Shown: positions 17,285 through 27,430 of the stretch, piece by piece
Layout: the number at the start of each line of letters is the position of its first letter
Position numbering within the stretch: position 1 is the stretch's first letter
From: Vibrio genomosp. F10 str. ZF-129
Lineage (GTDB): Bacteria > Pseudomonadota > Gammaproteobacteria > Enterobacterales > Vibrionaceae
NCBI RefSeq assembly: GCF_000287055.2
Contig: NZ_AJYQ02000119.1
Span: 47,057-111,056 of the forward strand
DNA: 64,000 bases
Direction: 5' to 3'
Translations under genes and position numbers: made by a program
The notes under the pieces: model-generated
What the model was told of the DNA's origin: nothing
Database searches by the model: none
Seen by the model: only the letters and a program-made list of their open reading frames with translations

Positions 17285-18631
17285 ATGGACTTCAACACTT
17301 CAAGAAAAACTCTCCTAGCTAGCGCAGTGGCCTTTGGTCTGCTTTCTACTTCTTCTGCCGTATTTTCCGCAGGCTTTCAGCTCGCCGAATACTCTGCAAC
17401 TGGCCTTGGCCGCGCTTATGCAGGCGAAGCAGCCATGGCCGACAATGCCAGCGCTCAATGGCGTAATCCCGCGATGATGACGTATCTTTCTGGTACTCAG
17501 ATTTCAGTAGGCGGTATCTATGTAAACCCGAATATTGATGTAGAAGGAAAAGTGACCCACGCTCACCCTGCACTGGGTCAAAGTCAGGCTTCTTCTAGCG
17601 ACTTCGCTCACGATGCCATTATTCCAAACCTTTACATTTCTCACCGTTATAACGAGAAGTTCGCGATTGGCTTGGCGTTTGGTACTAACTACGGCATGGA
17701 AACAGACCTAGGTGACGATTTTAATGCATCGCACTTTGGTAACGAAGCAAGCGTGATTACCAAAGAAGCCAACCTAAACTTTGCTTATCAAGTCGTTGAG
17801 CAAGTGAGCATCGGCGGTGGCATTCGCTATGTCATGGGGGAAGGCAGTTTTGGCGCAACCGCCCCGGCTAAAAATGCCGTTGCTGTTAACCCAAGCACTC
17901 AAGCACCCATCTCGGTTCCCGCTGGCACCGCACTTAAATACATGGAAGGCGACGACACTTCTTGGGGCTGGCAAATCGGTACGGCCTGGCAAATCAACGA
18001 TGATCACCGTATCGGGTTTGCGTATAAGTCGGAAGTTAAGCTTAAGCTAGAAGGCTATGCTGAAGGTATTGGCTTTGGTTTGGGGTCTCAAGCTGTGCCG
18101 ATGACTCGTGATACGGGCTACATGAATCTCGCTCTACCCGCAACAGCTGAGTTAGCGAGCTTTCACCAAGTAAGCGAAACTGTCGCGATTCACGCAAGCT
18201 TTAACTGGACCGACTGGAGCTCTTTTGAAAAGCTTCAAGCCGAGCTAGACACGGTGGGTAGCCAAACCGTTAAAGTTGAAAACTGGGAAGATAACTACCG
18301 TTTCGCTATCGGCGCAACGTATCAAGTGGATCCTAAACTCGCATTGCGTACCGGTGTCGCCTACGACACGTCTGCGGTCAGCGACAAGAACCGCACGATC
18401 ACCATTCCAGAAACAGACCGTACATGGTTAAGCGTTGGCGCTGGTTATCAGTGGTCGGAGCAACTGACATTAGACGCGGGTTTCACTTACATTATCGCTA
18501 AAGACGCCCCAATCACAGAATCTCGCGGTTATGAGTCGGATGATACCGCAGAAAAAGTGGGCGGGCAGTTTGTTGGCACAACGACAGGTAATGTTTGGCT
18601 AATCGGTGTGCAAGCGAACTACACGTTCTAA
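17285..18631 (+). CDS. FadL/OmpP1-family outer membrane transporter (second copy)
   Basis: A 448-residue FadL-type barrel. The signal peptide ends near SSAVFSAG, the mature start is GFQLAEYSATGLGRAYAG, then NPAMM, and the C-terminal Phe is in GVQANYTF. Expected function is uptake of long-chain fatty acids or other hydrophobic compounds. It has its own terminator and no obvious FadR operator, so its control may differ from the first copy. The ribosome-binding site is poor (ACGG, 9 bases upstream). Base composition looks slightly richer in G+C than in the first copy. Confidence 0.9.
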   Translation: MDFNTSRKTLLASAVAFGLLSTSSAVFSAGFQLAEYSATGLGRAYAGEAAMADNASAQWRNPAMMTYLSGTQISVGGIYVNPNIDVEGKVTHAHPALGQSQASSSDFAHDAIIPNLYISHRYNEKFAIGLAFGTNYGMETDLGDDFNASHFGNEASVITKEANLNFAYQVVEQVSIGGGIRYVMGEGSFGATAPAKNAVAVNPSTQAPISVPAGTALKYMEGDDTSWGWQIGTAWQINDDHRIGFAYKSEVKLKLEGYAEGIGFGLGSQAVPMTRDTGYMNLALPATAELASFHQVSETVAIHASFNWTDWSSFEKLQAELDTVGSQTVKVENWEDNYRFAIGATYQVDPKLALRTGVAYDTSAVSDKNRTITIPETDRTWLSVGAGYQWSEQLTLDAGFTYIIAKDAPITESRGYESDDTAEKVGGQFVGTTTGNVWLIGVQANYTF

Positions 18632-18659
18632 AGTTTGATAGAACAGCAACGATAAAACC

Positions 18660-18695
18660 AAAAGAGGTGACACTCATACTGTCACCTCTTTTTCT
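18660..18695. terminator. Bidirectional terminator between fadL copy 2 and mlaA
   Basis: AAAAGAGGTGACA (18660-18672) pairs with TGTCACCTCTTTT (18680-18692). It lies between two converging genes. Confidence 0.9.
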
Positions 18696-18727
18696 ATTCA
18701 CGTCTTATGTCATCATTTCTATATAAG

Positions 18728-19603
18728 CTAATTGAGATTAAATTCTTCATCGAGGTAATCATCGAGAAAATCCTCTTCATCTTCATCGTAATCATCTCGT
18801 TCAATTTCGGCTCTAAAATCTTGATTCTGTAAATAGATTTCTTTGCTCAGCGCATATGGATCAGGTGAATCATAGAGCATGGATTCTTGCGATACTAAAC
18901 GAGCACGAGACTCCATTCCTTCTAGCGCCCACTTGCTAAGCCCTGCCCAGATGTTGAGATAAGAGAGTGGCGCGTACAAACTGTCAACGACATCTGTCGC
19001 TTCACGAACGGTCCAAGGGCCATAAGCAGGTACCATCACATAAGGCCCGTTACCTACGTCGTAGTGACCGACAGCATCACTGAACACTTTTTCGCCGTGC
19101 CTGATAATTCCTGCTTCAGACGCAATATCAATGACGCCAAGCAGACCCAACGTTGAATTCAACCAAAAACGATTAAAGTGATCTAAGGCTTTTTCACCGT
19201 TCCCCATTATGAGGTTATTGACCACGCTAGACGGTTCATCCAAATTAGAAAGAAAGTTCGCAATGCCCTTTCGAATCGGCGAAGGGACATAATTGACATA
19301 AGCCAATGAGGTTGGGCGAACCAGGTAAGGATCGAGATAATCGAAGTTAAGCGCCCACATAGTGCGGTTGAAGCTTTCAAACGGATCACCTTCGTTTCCC
19401 GATTGGCTGGATACAGAGCTTTGAGAAGAGTTGCCGTTTTCAGGGCTATTCGCCAAAGCAGCATTGCCCGTCGTGGAATGATTTGGCGCTGAATAACCAC
19501 GTGCTGCATCGTCTGATGCGGAATCATCAGGTGAAGAAGCACAGCCCGTCAATAAAACAGACAGCAACATGAGCTTAATTGAACGCACTCGGTTTAATTC
19601 CAT
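18728..19603 (-). CDS. mlaA: Outer membrane lipid-asymmetry lipoprotein MlaA (VacJ)
   Basis: 291 residues. A lipoprotein signal peptide with lipobox LLTGC (Cys about 21) is followed by a Ser/Asn-rich linker (about 25-70) and then the MlaA domain: DPFESFNRTMWALNFDYLDPYL, FLSNLDEPSSVVNNLI and ATLGLLGVIDIA-like segments, with a very acidic C-terminal tail. MlaA sits in the outer membrane with porins and removes mislocalised phospholipid for the MlaC-MlaFEDB pathway. It is alone here, with no other mla gene next to it. The linker is longer than in E. coli. Confidence 0.93.
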   Translation of the reverse strand: MELNRVRSIKLMLLSVLLTGCASSPDDSASDDAARGYSAPNHSTTGNAALANSPENGNSSQSSVSSQSGNEGDPFESFNRTMWALNFDYLDPYLVRPTSLAYVNYVPSPIRKGIANFLSNLDEPSSVVNNLIMGNGEKALDHFNRFWLNSTLGLLGVIDIASEAGIIRHGEKVFSDAVGHYDVGNGPYVMVPAYGPWTVREATDVVDSLYAPLSYLNIWAGLSKWALEGMESRARLVSQESMLYDSPDPYALSKEIYLQNQDFRAEIERDDYDEDEEDFLDDYLDEEFNLN

Positions 19604-19635
19604 TTACCTTTTCCATGAAGTAAAGCGTATAAAAA

Positions 19636-19665
19636 ACAAAAAGGCCGATGAATGCATCGGCCTTT
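19636..19665 (-). terminator. Terminator of the ccm operon
   Basis: AAAGGCCGATG pairs with CATCGGCCTTT around AATG. On the minus strand it is followed by TTGTTTTTT. It lies 52 bases past the ccmI stop. Confidence 0.88.
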
Positions 19666-19716
19666 GTTAACAATGACTAAGCGTGCATCGTTATGAGTAT
19701 AACAGCTGATTTGCTA

Positions 19717-20937
19717 TCAATAACGTTTATCAATGACAACGTCAACCGATTCACCAAATTGTGCGACTTGGCTTTCTCCGTACCAGTCACCTTCTCGGGT
19801 TGACACATTACCATCCGTATCAATTCGAACGCGCACTATGTAGCTTTCTAGATCCGACAAGTTACGCCCTGGCATCATACTGTTGCCATCGTCTAAAACG
19901 ACGGTTCGAGGAAAACTACCTAGCGGGTAACGCGCTGCAGCTACGGGCATTGGCGAACCATCTGCATTGTGTACCGATACAATTAACGCATCATTCTCTG
20001 CGGCGTTCACCTCGTTACTGATCGCGATAGTCACGGCAACACTGCCACCCGCCGCCGTCATGGTTTCACCCATTTTGTTTTGAGCGCTTTCAATGCTTCG
20101 AGACAACATTTCGTAGCGACTGTCTTCTGGGCCAATCATTTTTTGCATCACACCCCAGAACTTAATCGCGGCTGGGTAATCTTGGCGCTCAAAGGCGTCA
20201 AAGGCCAGCAGAGAGAAAACTCGCAGATCAACATAATCTTGCTGCACTAAGTTGTTGAGAATCGAGCGAGCACGGTTTTGCTCCCCTTCATCATCAGACA
20301 TCATCAATGCTTGAGCAAAACCTAGCTGAGAGTCAGTGTCAGTGGTATCCAGTCGATACGCTCGCTTCATTGCCCCAATGGCCGTTTCAACATCGCGGTT
20401 AGCTAATGCGATTCTTCCTAGCAATAACCAGCCTGTTGCATCATTGGGTTCAACGTGCAATCGAGAGCGCAAGCCCAAGGTCAAATCGTCCATTTCATCA
20501 TCAGTGAGCGTGACCCCATCAGGATTCATTAGCTTTTTCGACAATTCTGGCAACGTGTTGGTGACTTCATTCCATTCGATGACTTTATCCATTGAACCAA
20601 ATTTCGCGTACACCCCGTAAGAAAGTACAATCACGAGCAATACAGATGGTACGACAAACGTCATCGGTGAGATCGACGATACGCGATTACGGTCGCTACC
20701 AGTTGGGACGTCATCGAGCAGTGATTGTTTAAGATCCGAAACCAGCTCTTGCTCGTTATCAACCAAGCCTTCCTCAGTCTCGACAGCAAGCTCAGACAAT
20801 CGGTCTTTATATAACGCTTTATTTAGTTCATCTCTTAATATTTGGTCATTGTTGGCCTTTTGCTTTATCGCAGGCAGCGCAATCATTAAGCAACCAAAGA
20901 GAATTAATAGTACAGAAGCGACCCAAAATAATGTCAT
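19717..20937 (-). CDS. ccmI: Cytochrome c maturation protein CcmI
   Basis: 406 residues. There are two N-terminal membrane segments (about 1-22 and 96-115), a cytoplasmic loop between them, and a periplasmic TPR domain (about 150-300, e.g. GWLLLGRIALANRDVETAIGAMKRAY). A C-terminal beta domain closes the protein. CcmI presents apocytochrome c to the CcmF/H haem lyase. In E. coli this is the C-terminal half of CcmH; here it is a separate gene, as usual in Vibrio. It is the last gene of the operon and its start shares one base with the ccmH stop. Confidence 0.93.
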   Translation of the reverse strand: MTLFWVASVLLILFGCLMIALPAIKQKANNDQILRDELNKALYKDRLSELAVETEEGLVDNEQELVSDLKQSLLDDVPTGSDRNRVSSISPMTFVVPSVLLVIVLSYGVYAKFGSMDKVIEWNEVTNTLPELSKKLMNPDGVTLTDDEMDDLTLGLRSRLHVEPNDATGWLLLGRIALANRDVETAIGAMKRAYRLDTTDTDSQLGFAQALMMSDDEGEQNRARSILNNLVQQDYVDLRVFSLLAFDAFERQDYPAAIKFWGVMQKMIGPEDSRYEMLSRSIESAQNKMGETMTAAGGSVAVTIAISNEVNAAENDALIVSVHNADGSPMPVAAARYPLGSFPRTVVLDDGNSMMPGRNLSDLESYIVRVRIDTDGNVSTREGDWYGESQVAQFGESVDVVIDKRY

Positions 20938-21419
20938 TACTGCTTGTCTCCATCATTTTTTTCATCAAGCAACGCGTTCAAACGTGCTTCTTTATCGGCA
21001 TCCCAGACATCATCGGCTGTGGCTTTCACAGCTTTCGATTTTTTACTGCGCACAATAATCAAGCCAAACCCGATTACGATGATGATGAATGGGCCACCCC
21101 ATAAAATTGACGTCGCGAGTGTCAAAGGCGGATTGTAAGTCACAAAATTACCGTAACGTGCAATCATGTAATCAACGATTTCTGATTTTGACTTCCCTTC
21201 TTTTGTCATTTCATACACTTTTTGACGTAAATCTTGTGCAAGCTCGGCATTGGAATCACTGATGGTGTTGTTTTGACATTTAGGGCATCGAAGCGTGTGG
21301 CTGAGATCTTTAAACTGTAATTCTTGTTCAAGATTATCGAATTCGTAGATATCAATCGCCGCACTCGCTCCCATCGAAATAGCAAAAACAGCAAAAAATG
21401 CCATGATTAACTTTTTCAT
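20937..21419 (-). CDS. ccmH: Cytochrome c maturation thiol oxidoreductase CcmH
   Basis: 160 residues: a signal peptide (about 1-20), a periplasmic domain with the redox motif LRCPKCQN (C45, C48), and a C-terminal membrane helix (about 105-125) with a basic tail. It reduces apocytochrome c cysteines before haem attachment. It overlaps ccmG by 4 bases and abuts ccmI. Confidence 0.95.
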   Translation of the reverse strand: MKKLIMAFFAVFAISMGASAAIDIYEFDNLEQELQFKDLSHTLRCPKCQNNTISDSNAELAQDLRQKVYEMTKEGKSKSEIVDYMIARYGNFVTYNPPLTLATSILWGGPFIIIVIGFGLIIVRSKKSKAVKATADDVWDADKEARLNALLDEKNDGDKQ

Positions 21420-21970
21420 TGTTTGGCCTCCGCGAGAAGCTCAGCGTACATTGGGCCCAATTTTTCAGCCCAGTTACGTGAATTAACATCACCTACATGG
21501 CGGTAGCGAACCACACCCTTAGCATCAATCAAAAAGGTTTCTGGTGCTCCGTACACACCGAGATCTAGCCCCAGCATTCCATCGCCATCAAACAGGCTAA
21601 TCAGATATGGATTACCCAAATCCGTCAACCAACCGACGGCTTTGTCACGTTGGTCTTTGTAATTCAATCCAATGATTTTTACGCCCTTTGCAGACAACTC
21701 GTTTAAGTACTGGTGCTCTGCATAACACGTTGGGCACCATGTCGCCCATACGTTAAGTAGCAACGGCTCGCCTACAAAAATATCCTGGCTATAAAGCTTA
21801 CCGGGTTGAGCAAGATCTTCTAATCGGAACTCTGGAACAGACTTACCAATCAGTACAGACTCTAGCTTAGTTGGATCGTCTCCCTGTGCATTTCGAGCCA
21901 GTTGCGTAGCAAACACAGCGGCCAATGCTAGAAAGGCAATAAAAGGCAGAAACAGTATTTTCTTATTCAT
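21416..21970 (-). CDS. ccmG: Periplasmic thioredoxin CcmG (DsbE)
   Basis: 184 residues: an N-terminal membrane anchor (about 5-25) and a thioredoxin fold with WATWCPTC (C79, C82). The cis-Pro region reads GVYGAPETFLID. It passes electrons from DsbD/CcdA to CcmH and apocytochrome c in the periplasm. It starts directly after the ccmF stop. Confidence 0.96.
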   Translation of the reverse strand: MNKKILFLPFIAFLALAAVFATQLARNAQGDDPTKLESVLIGKSVPEFRLEDLAQPGKLYSQDIFVGEPLLLNVWATWCPTCYAEHQYLNELSAKGVKIIGLNYKDQRDKAVGWLTDLGNPYLISLFDGDGMLGLDLGVYGAPETFLIDAKGVVRYRHVGDVNSRNWAEKLGPMYAELLAEAKQ

Positions 21971-23950
21971 TTATGCCTCCTTTAGACCACGATTTTCAGA
22001 TGACTTTTCATCGCTTTTTCGGAATCGGTAACGTTTGTCACTGATTGCCAAAATGCCACCTAAAGCCATTAACAACGTACCGCCCCAAATCCAGCGAATA
22101 AAGGGTTTGTAGTAAACACGTACTGCCCATGAAACGTTGTCATCTAGGCGTTCACCCATTGCAATATAAAGGTCACGTGTTACGGCTGCATCAATAGCGG
22201 CCTCAGTCATCATGGATTTAGAGGTACGATAGAAGCGCTTCTCTGCATGCAGAGTATTAACGTACTCACCGTCTTTGGTGATTTCAAAGTCAGCAATGAA
22301 ACCATCGTAGTTCGGGCCGTCTTCATCACGTAATCCTTTAAAGTAAAAATCATACCCTTCGATTTGATAATGCTCGCCCGGCGCCAAACGAACATCTCGC
22401 TCAATGCTGTAGTTCTGAACCATAGCGATACCAATAACGGTCACAGCCATACCAACGTGAGCAAGAATCATCGCCCAGTGACTGCGAGGCAGTTTAGTGA
22501 TACCGACTGCGAAGCTGTGTCTGTGCGTGGATCGTTCGTAAAGTTCAAAGCCGTGCATGGTAATAATCCAGTAAGCCATGACCCAGCCCATGAACGCCAT
22601 ACCATTGTAATGTTCAGCAAAGAGATAAACGGAAAGTGCAGCAAGACCCAGTGATAACACACCTGAAATCACCATAGGCTTGATCAGCTTCGATAAATGA
22701 TCACGCTTCCAACGGATAAGTGGCCCAATACCCAGTAAAAATGAGAATGGAATCATGAGCCAAGCAAATAGCATGTCAAAGAATGGCGCACCAATCGAGA
22801 CTGAGCCCAAGCCAAGCTGCTTATGAACTAACGGCAATAATGTACCGACCAGAACAACAGTCAGTGCAGCGATCAAGAGAATATTGTTACCGAGTAATGC
22901 GTTTTCTCTAGAAACCAGATCAAAGTTACCTCGCACACGTACTTTGGCCCCTTTAATGGCAAACAACAGTAAAGAGCCGCCAATAACAAAGATCAAGAAG
23001 CCAAGAATAAACATTCCACGTGCAGGATCGGAGGCGAATGCATGTACTGATACTAAAATGCCAGAACGTACTAGGAATGTGCCGAGCAAACTCAATGAAA
23101 ATGCGGATATGGCCAGCAATACTGTCCACGCCTTAAAAGTACCACGCTTTTCGGTTACTGCTAACGAGTGCATCAACGCCGTACCCGCAAGCCAAGGCAT
23201 AAATGACGCGTTCTCGACTGGATCCCAGAACCACCAGCCGCCCCAGCCAAGTTCGTAGTAAGCCCACCATGAACCTAGAGAGATACCCAGTGTTAAGAAA
23301 ATCCACGCTGCGGTTGTCCAAGGACGAGACCAACGTGCCCAAGCCGTATCTAATCGGCCTGACATGAGTGACGCAATAGCAAACGAAAAGGCGACAGAGA
23401 ACCCTACGTAACCCATATACAGCATAGGCGGGTGTACAATTAGTCCAGGATCTTGCAGTAACGGGTTTAAGTCACGACCGTCAACCGGGAAAAATGGCAA
23501 TGTTCGGTCGAACGGGTTTGAAGTCATGATGATGAACAGCAAGAAGCCGACGGTGATCATGCCCATTACTGCCAAAACACGTGCAACCGATTCTTGTGGC
23601 ATACCACGACTAAATGAAGCAACCGCGACAGTCCAGCCCGCTTGAATGAGTGCCCATAATAGCAATGAACCTTCATGCGCCCCCCAAACCGCGGTTAAAC
23701 GATAAAACCACGGTAGCTGGCTATTCGAGTTATTTGCGACATATTGAACCGTAAAATCGTTAACGTAAAACGCCCACAATAAAACGATGAATGACACCAT
23801 AATAAGTAAGAACATACCCCAAGACAGTGGCCTTGCAGTATTCATTAGCATCGTGTCGTTTCTTGATGCACCGACAAGTGGCAAAATACTCAGAAGTACC
23901 GCCAGCCCCAAAGATACGATAAGGGCAAAGTGGCCTATTTCAACAATCAT
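21971..23950 (-). CDS. ccmF: Haem lyase subunit CcmF
   Basis: A 659-residue integral membrane protein with about 15 hydrophobic segments. The WWD haem-binding motif is [19 protein letters not shown], with conserved histidines on either side. It joins haem from holo-CcmE to the CXXCH motif of apocytochrome c, with CcmH and CcmI. It overlaps ccmE by 4 bases. Confidence 0.97.
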   Translation of the reverse strand: MIVEIGHFALIVSLGLAVLLSILPLVGASRNDTMLMNTARPLSWGMFLLIMVSFIVLLWAFYVNDFTVQYVANNSNSQLPWFYRLTAVWGAHEGSLLLWALIQAGWTVAVASFSRGMPQESVARVLAVMGMITVGFLLFIIMTSNPFDRTLPFFPVDGRDLNPLLQDPGLIVHPPMLYMGYVGFSVAFSFAIASLMSGRLDTAWARWSRPWTTAAWIFLTLGISLGSWWAYYELGWGGWWFWDPVENASFMPWLAGTALMHSLAVTEKRGTFKAWTVLLAISAFSLSLLGTFLVRSGILVSVHAFASDPARGMFILGFLIFVIGGSLLLFAIKGAKVRVRGNFDLVSRENALLGNNILLIAALTVVLVGTLLPLVHKQLGLGSVSIGAPFFDMLFAWLMIPFSFLLGIGPLIRWKRDHLSKLIKPMVISGVLSLGLAALSVYLFAEHYNGMAFMGWVMAYWIITMHGFELYERSTHRHSFAVGITKLPRSHWAMILAHVGMAVTVIGIAMVQNYSIERDVRLAPGEHYQIEGYDFYFKGLRDEDGPNYDGFIADFEITKDGEYVNTLHAEKRFYRTSKSMMTEAAIDAAVTRDLYIAMGERLDDNVSWAVRVYYKPFIRWIWGGTLLMALGGILAISDKRYRFRKSDEKSSENRGLKEA

Positions 23951-24432
23951 TCATAGCTTCCTTGTTTTTGCTCTTCAGTGTACTGAAGCGGTTCATGCGT
24001 TTTTTTCATCGCTTCGGCAATTTCTGATGGCACATATTCTTCATCGTGCTTTGCAAGCACTTCAAAGGCTTCTATTGTGGTGGCATCTGTCAATACGCCT
24101 TGAGCAACAATGCCTTGCCCTTCACGGAACAAGTCAGGAAGAATACCCTCATAAAATACCGTCACCGTCGGGCCTACATCGCGTAGGTCGAAGCTAACAC
24201 GTAATGACTTAGGATCGCGAGATACCGAACCAGGAACCACCATTCCACCAATTCTCAGCCTCTGCCCGACTTCAGGCTTACCGCCATTGGGCTTGCCATT
24301 GACGAGTTCGGTTGGGGTGTAAAAAAGATCCATATTTTGATTCAATGCATAGAGCATTAAACCAACTGTCGTTGCCATACCAACAAATATCGCAAGGACA
24401 ATACCGAGCCTCTTTTTACGTCTTGGGTTCAT
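23947..24432 (-). CDS. ccmE: Haem chaperone CcmE
   Basis: 161 residues: one N-terminal membrane helix (9-30) and a periplasmic beta barrel. H129 in the motif AKHDEEYVP is the residue that binds haem covalently, with Y133 as axial ligand. It carries haem from CcmC to CcmF. It overlaps both neighbours by 4 bases. Confidence 0.97.
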   Translation of the reverse strand: MNPRRKKRLGIVLAIFVGMATTVGLMLYALNQNMDLFYTPTELVNGKPNGGKPEVGQRLRIGGMVVPGSVSRDPKSLRVSFDLRDVGPTVTVFYEGILPDLFREGQGIVAQGVLTDATTIEAFEVLAKHDEEYVPSEIAEAMKKTHEPLQYTEEQKQGSYE

Positions 24433-24635
24433 AAGGTGTTCTCCAAATCCTTCGCTGCATCGATTCGAGCTTGACGCTCTATTTTTGCTTGGACTTCTTT
24501 CAGTAAGTCCTTACCACGTCGAATGCTTGTGACTAAAATAATAAACATTGATAAAAATGTAATGCCAAAAGCGCTCCACACATAAACCGCGTAGCCGCCC
24601 ATTTCCAATAACTCGCTCAGTGAATCAAAATACAT
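24429..24635 (-). CDS. ccmD: Cytochrome c maturation protein CcmD
   Basis: A 68-residue single-span protein. The motif [18 protein letters not shown], a short hydrophobic helix and a basic cytoplasmic tail are typical. It is needed to release holo-CcmE from the CcmABC complex. It lies between ccmC (2-base gap) and ccmE (4-base overlap). Confidence 0.93.
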   Translation of the reverse strand: MYFDSLSELLEMGGYAVYVWSAFGITFLSMFIILVTSIRRGKDLLKEVQAKIERQARIDAAKDLENTL

Positions 24636-24637
24636 AA

Positions 24638-25402
24638 TTAAACACTCCCCTGAGATTTTTGCGTTGCAAGGCTAATGACCCAAGGTCGATGGCTTTCTTG
24701 ACTGATGATTTCATTACGAAAGCGAATCATGGTGACCCAACCAAAGAAAAAGGCAAAACCAAAGATATTCAGCAGCAGCGGCCACAACATGTCATTTGAA
24801 ATCGAAGGGGTGTCAAACTTAGTAATGGTTGCGCCCTGATGAAGCGTGTTCCACCATTCAACCGAGAAATGAATAATAGGAATATTCACTACGCCCACTA
24901 TAGCTAAAATGCCAGCCGCTTTCGCCGCGGTTTTTTGATCATCAAAGGCATTGTAAAGGGCAATAACACCGAGATAGAGAAATAGCAGAATGAGCTCTGA
25001 AGTCAGGCGAGCATCCCAAACCCACCATGTTCCCCACATAGGTTTGCCCCACACCGCACCAGTTAACAGAGCGATAAAGGTAAATACGGCACCAACGGGA
25101 GCCATAGCAGAAACGGCCATACTGGATAAACGCACTTGCCAAACAAGGCCAATAAAGGCCGCAGTCGCCATCGACATATATGCGCCCATCGACCAAATCG
25201 CCGACGGTACGTGGATATAGATAATTCTGAAACTGTTGCCTTGTTGATAATCAGACGGTGCGAACACCAAACCCCAAATGGTACCTACCGACAGACACAA
25301 TAGCGCCAGTGCCGCAAACCAGGGCATCAACTTACCACACAACTGATAAGAGGTTTCAGGCCTTGCATAAGGATGAAGCCATTTCCACATTGTCTTTCTC
25401 AC
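24638..25402 (-). CDS. ccmC: Haem handling protein CcmC
   Basis: 254 residues and six membrane segments. The WWD motif is WGKPMWGTWWVWDARLTSEL, with conserved histidines (IHVPSAIWSM and IIHFSVEWWNTLHQG). It loads haem onto CcmE. It starts 57 bases after the ccmB stop, the largest gap inside this operon. Confidence 0.96.
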   Translation of the reverse strand: MRKTMWKWLHPYARPETSYQLCGKLMPWFAALALLCLSVGTIWGLVFAPSDYQQGNSFRIIYIHVPSAIWSMGAYMSMATAAFIGLVWQVRLSSMAVSAMAPVGAVFTFIALLTGAVWGKPMWGTWWVWDARLTSELILLFLYLGVIALYNAFDDQKTAAKAAGILAIVGVVNIPIIHFSVEWWNTLHQGATITKFDTPSISNDMLWPLLLNIFGFAFFFGWVTMIRFRNEIISQESHRPWVISLATQKSQGSV

Positions 25403-25459
25403 TCTAACTTCGTTAAGACGAACTTGATGTCCGTTCTATAATTTATACTCGTCATTTCT

Positions 25460-26128
25460 TTAATGGACGCTAACGCGAAGTGCCACACTAATGGCAAACG
25501 GAGTCATTGTCATCGATCCCGCTAACATGGCCCCTAAAATAGCCAACTGGCCATTATAGGCGGCCCCTAATGAAGCGGCGTCGATAGCCGACGTCGCAAA
25601 AATCAGAATCGGAATATACAGGGGCAGAATCAGCAGACTGAGTAATACGCCGCCTTTTTGTAGCCCGACCGTTAGTGCAACCCCGATCGCGCCAATAAAA
25701 CTCAGAGCAGGTGTTCCAATGATGAGCGTCAACACCACGGCCTTCCACGTCTCGTAATCTAAAGAGAGTAGAATCAATAACAGAGGACTAATGATAATCA
25801 GCGGTAACCCTGTCAACACCCAGTGAGCAAACACCTTGGAAATCACCACGACAGGTAGTGGGATAGGCATAAGCATCATTTGCTCTAGAGCACCGTCTTG
25901 AAAGTCATCACGAAAAAGGCGCTCTAACGAAAGTAATGCGGACAACAATGCCGCTACCCATACAATCCCTGCAGCTATTCGAGCCAGTAGGTTTGGCTCT
26001 GGTCCAATACTCAATGGAAACAAAGTAATGACGATGATAAAAAACCACAGCGGATTAAAAATATCAGCCTGTCGTCGGAAAGCGATCAATAGCTCTCGAC
26101 GAACAATGGTATTCATAGTAGAGATCAT
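25460..26128 (-). CDS. ccmB: Haem exporter-family permease CcmB
   Basis: A 222-residue permease with six hydrophobic segments. DDFQDGALEQMMLMP is the family motif in the first cytoplasmic loop. It forms the CcmAB(CD) ABC complex that frees holo-CcmE. It follows ccmA by 2 bases. Confidence 0.95.
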   Translation of the reverse strand: MISTMNTIVRRELLIAFRRQADIFNPLWFFIIVITLFPLSIGPEPNLLARIAAGIVWVAALLSALLSLERLFRDDFQDGALEQMMLMPIPLPVVVISKVFAHWVLTGLPLIIISPLLLILLSLDYETWKAVVLTLIIGTPALSFIGAIGVALTVGLQKGGVLLSLLILPLYIPILIFATSAIDAASLGAAYNGQLAILGAMLAGSMTMTPFAISVALRVSVH

Positions 26129-26130
26129 CG

Positions 26131-26751
26131 TTAGCTACCTAATTTGATTTTTCTTAACTTGGGGTTATCTGTAAACATGTCTTGATGCGTCGTTAACATA
26201 ACGATGCCTCCGTTTTCTGCGTGTTGCAGAAAAAGAGCTTCAAGCACCTTAACGCCTTGTTTATCGATGGCAGTCAACGGCTCGTCAAGAATCCATAATT
26301 TTTGTTTACTCAGCCAAAGACGTGCTAGTGCGACACGACGTTGTTGACCGGCAGACAATTGTGCAACAGGTACATCTTCCCTACCCGCGAGACCCACTTT
26401 AGTCAGTGCGCTGAAAATAGCGTTTTTATCATCAGATTCAGGTGAATGGATGGATTGGTAGAAATGAAGGTTTTCATAAGCCGTCAGCTCTCTCTTAACC
26501 CCTGTCTGATGACCAAGAAACAGCAAATCTTGATGGAAAGATTCGCGGTTCGATTCTATATTTTCTTGATTCCAATAGATGTCGCCTTCGTCTCTGTCGC
26601 CAAGCCCAGTAATGATGCGTAACAGTGTGGTTTTACCTGTTCCATTACGGCCTTCCACTTGAACCAATTCCCCTTCTTTTACGGTAAAAGACAAAGATTC
26701 AAACAGGGCTCTTTCGTCTCGAATGGCAGTGAGCTTTTTTACTTCTAGCAT
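26131..26751 (-). CDS. ccmA: ABC ATPase CcmA
   Basis: 206 residues with Walker A GRNGTGKT (34-41), signature [16 protein letters not shown] and Walker B LWILDEP. Its ATPase activity drives release of holo-CcmE from CcmC/D. It is the first gene of ccmABCDEFGHI. The promoter must lie in the 153 bases to the che-operon terminator; no consensus stood out. Confidence 0.96.
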   Translation of the reverse strand: MLEVKKLTAIRDERALFESLSFTVKEGELVQVEGRNGTGKTTLLRIITGLGDRDEGDIYWNQENIESNRESFHQDLLFLGHQTGVKRELTAYENLHFYQSIHSPESDDKNAIFSALTKVGLAGREDVPVAQLSAGQQRRVALARLWLSKQKLWILDEPLTAIDKQGVKVLEALFLQHAENGGIVMLTTHQDMFTDNPKLRKIKLGS

Positions 26752-26904
26752 GTGTTGTCATCAAGAAAATTCATGAAACTTATATTAACACAGCCATCGT
26801 TATACGAAATAGTCTATCCACATCGTGAGTCACGAAACAACGTAAGGAACTGTTAATATTTAATCACTTTTTGTCTCATTTGCCACTTTTTAGTTACAAG
26901 TGCT

Positions 26905-26931
26905 AAAAAAGGAAGCAATGCTTCCTTTTTT
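26905..26931 (-). terminator. Terminator of the flagellar/chemotaxis operon
   Basis: AAAAAAGGAAGC pairs with GCTTCCTTTTTT around AAT, ending two bases before the DUF2802 stop codon. Confidence 0.85.
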
Positions 26932-26932
26932 G

Positions 26933-27430
26933 TTATCTTCGATGATGACCTGCTCTTGGTCTCTGTTGAGGCTGCTTGTCTGGTGTGCTTTCCAATGGGG
27001 GGACTTTTTCTTTTCCCGTTAACTTATTTTGCAAAGACATCATAAGTTCAGCTTCCGCTTTTGGTAGCTCACACTCTTCAATTAGCTCATGCAACCCAGC
27101 ACCAAGTTGGACCATTTTACTCGCCCTGGTGTAAAGACGGCCATCACTATCTGCGTGTTCAAGTTCAGACACCCTTTCATCTAAGTGCTTGATGATATCT
27201 TGCTGTTCACTGAGCTTTTGGCCTAGGCCAACAACGACGGAACGAACTTCAAGTAACTGTTTACTGGACTTTTGCAGTTCTTTATCCAAGCCTCGGATTT
27301 GTCGACGATAAATCTCATGCTTTTTTTTTGCATTTGACTTAGAGCGATAGACCAACAAGCCCATCACTAAAACAACCAGGCTCAGTGCTCCCGCTATAAT
27401 GGGAGCCTCAAACAAGAAATCAGGTGCCAT
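26933..27430 (-). CDS. DUF2802 coiled-coil membrane protein
   Basis: 165 residues: one N-terminal membrane helix (about 8-28), a basic stop-transfer stretch, a long coiled coil (about 40-95) and the conserved DUF2802 segment ASKMVQLGAGLHELIEECEL, PKAEAELMMSL. The tail is basic and Pro-rich. Function is unknown. It is the last gene of the chemotaxis operon, overlapping the cheW stop by one base, so a role at the polar array or flagellar pole is plausible but unproven. Confidence 0.85.
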   Translation of the reverse strand: MAPDFLFEAPIIAGALSLVVLVMGLLVYRSKSNAKKKHEIYRRQIRGLDKELQKSSKQLLEVRSVVVGLGQKLSEQQDIIKHLDERVSELEHADSDGRLYTRASKMVQLGAGLHELIEECELPKAEAELMMSLQNKLTGKEKVPPLESTPDKQPQQRPRAGHHRR

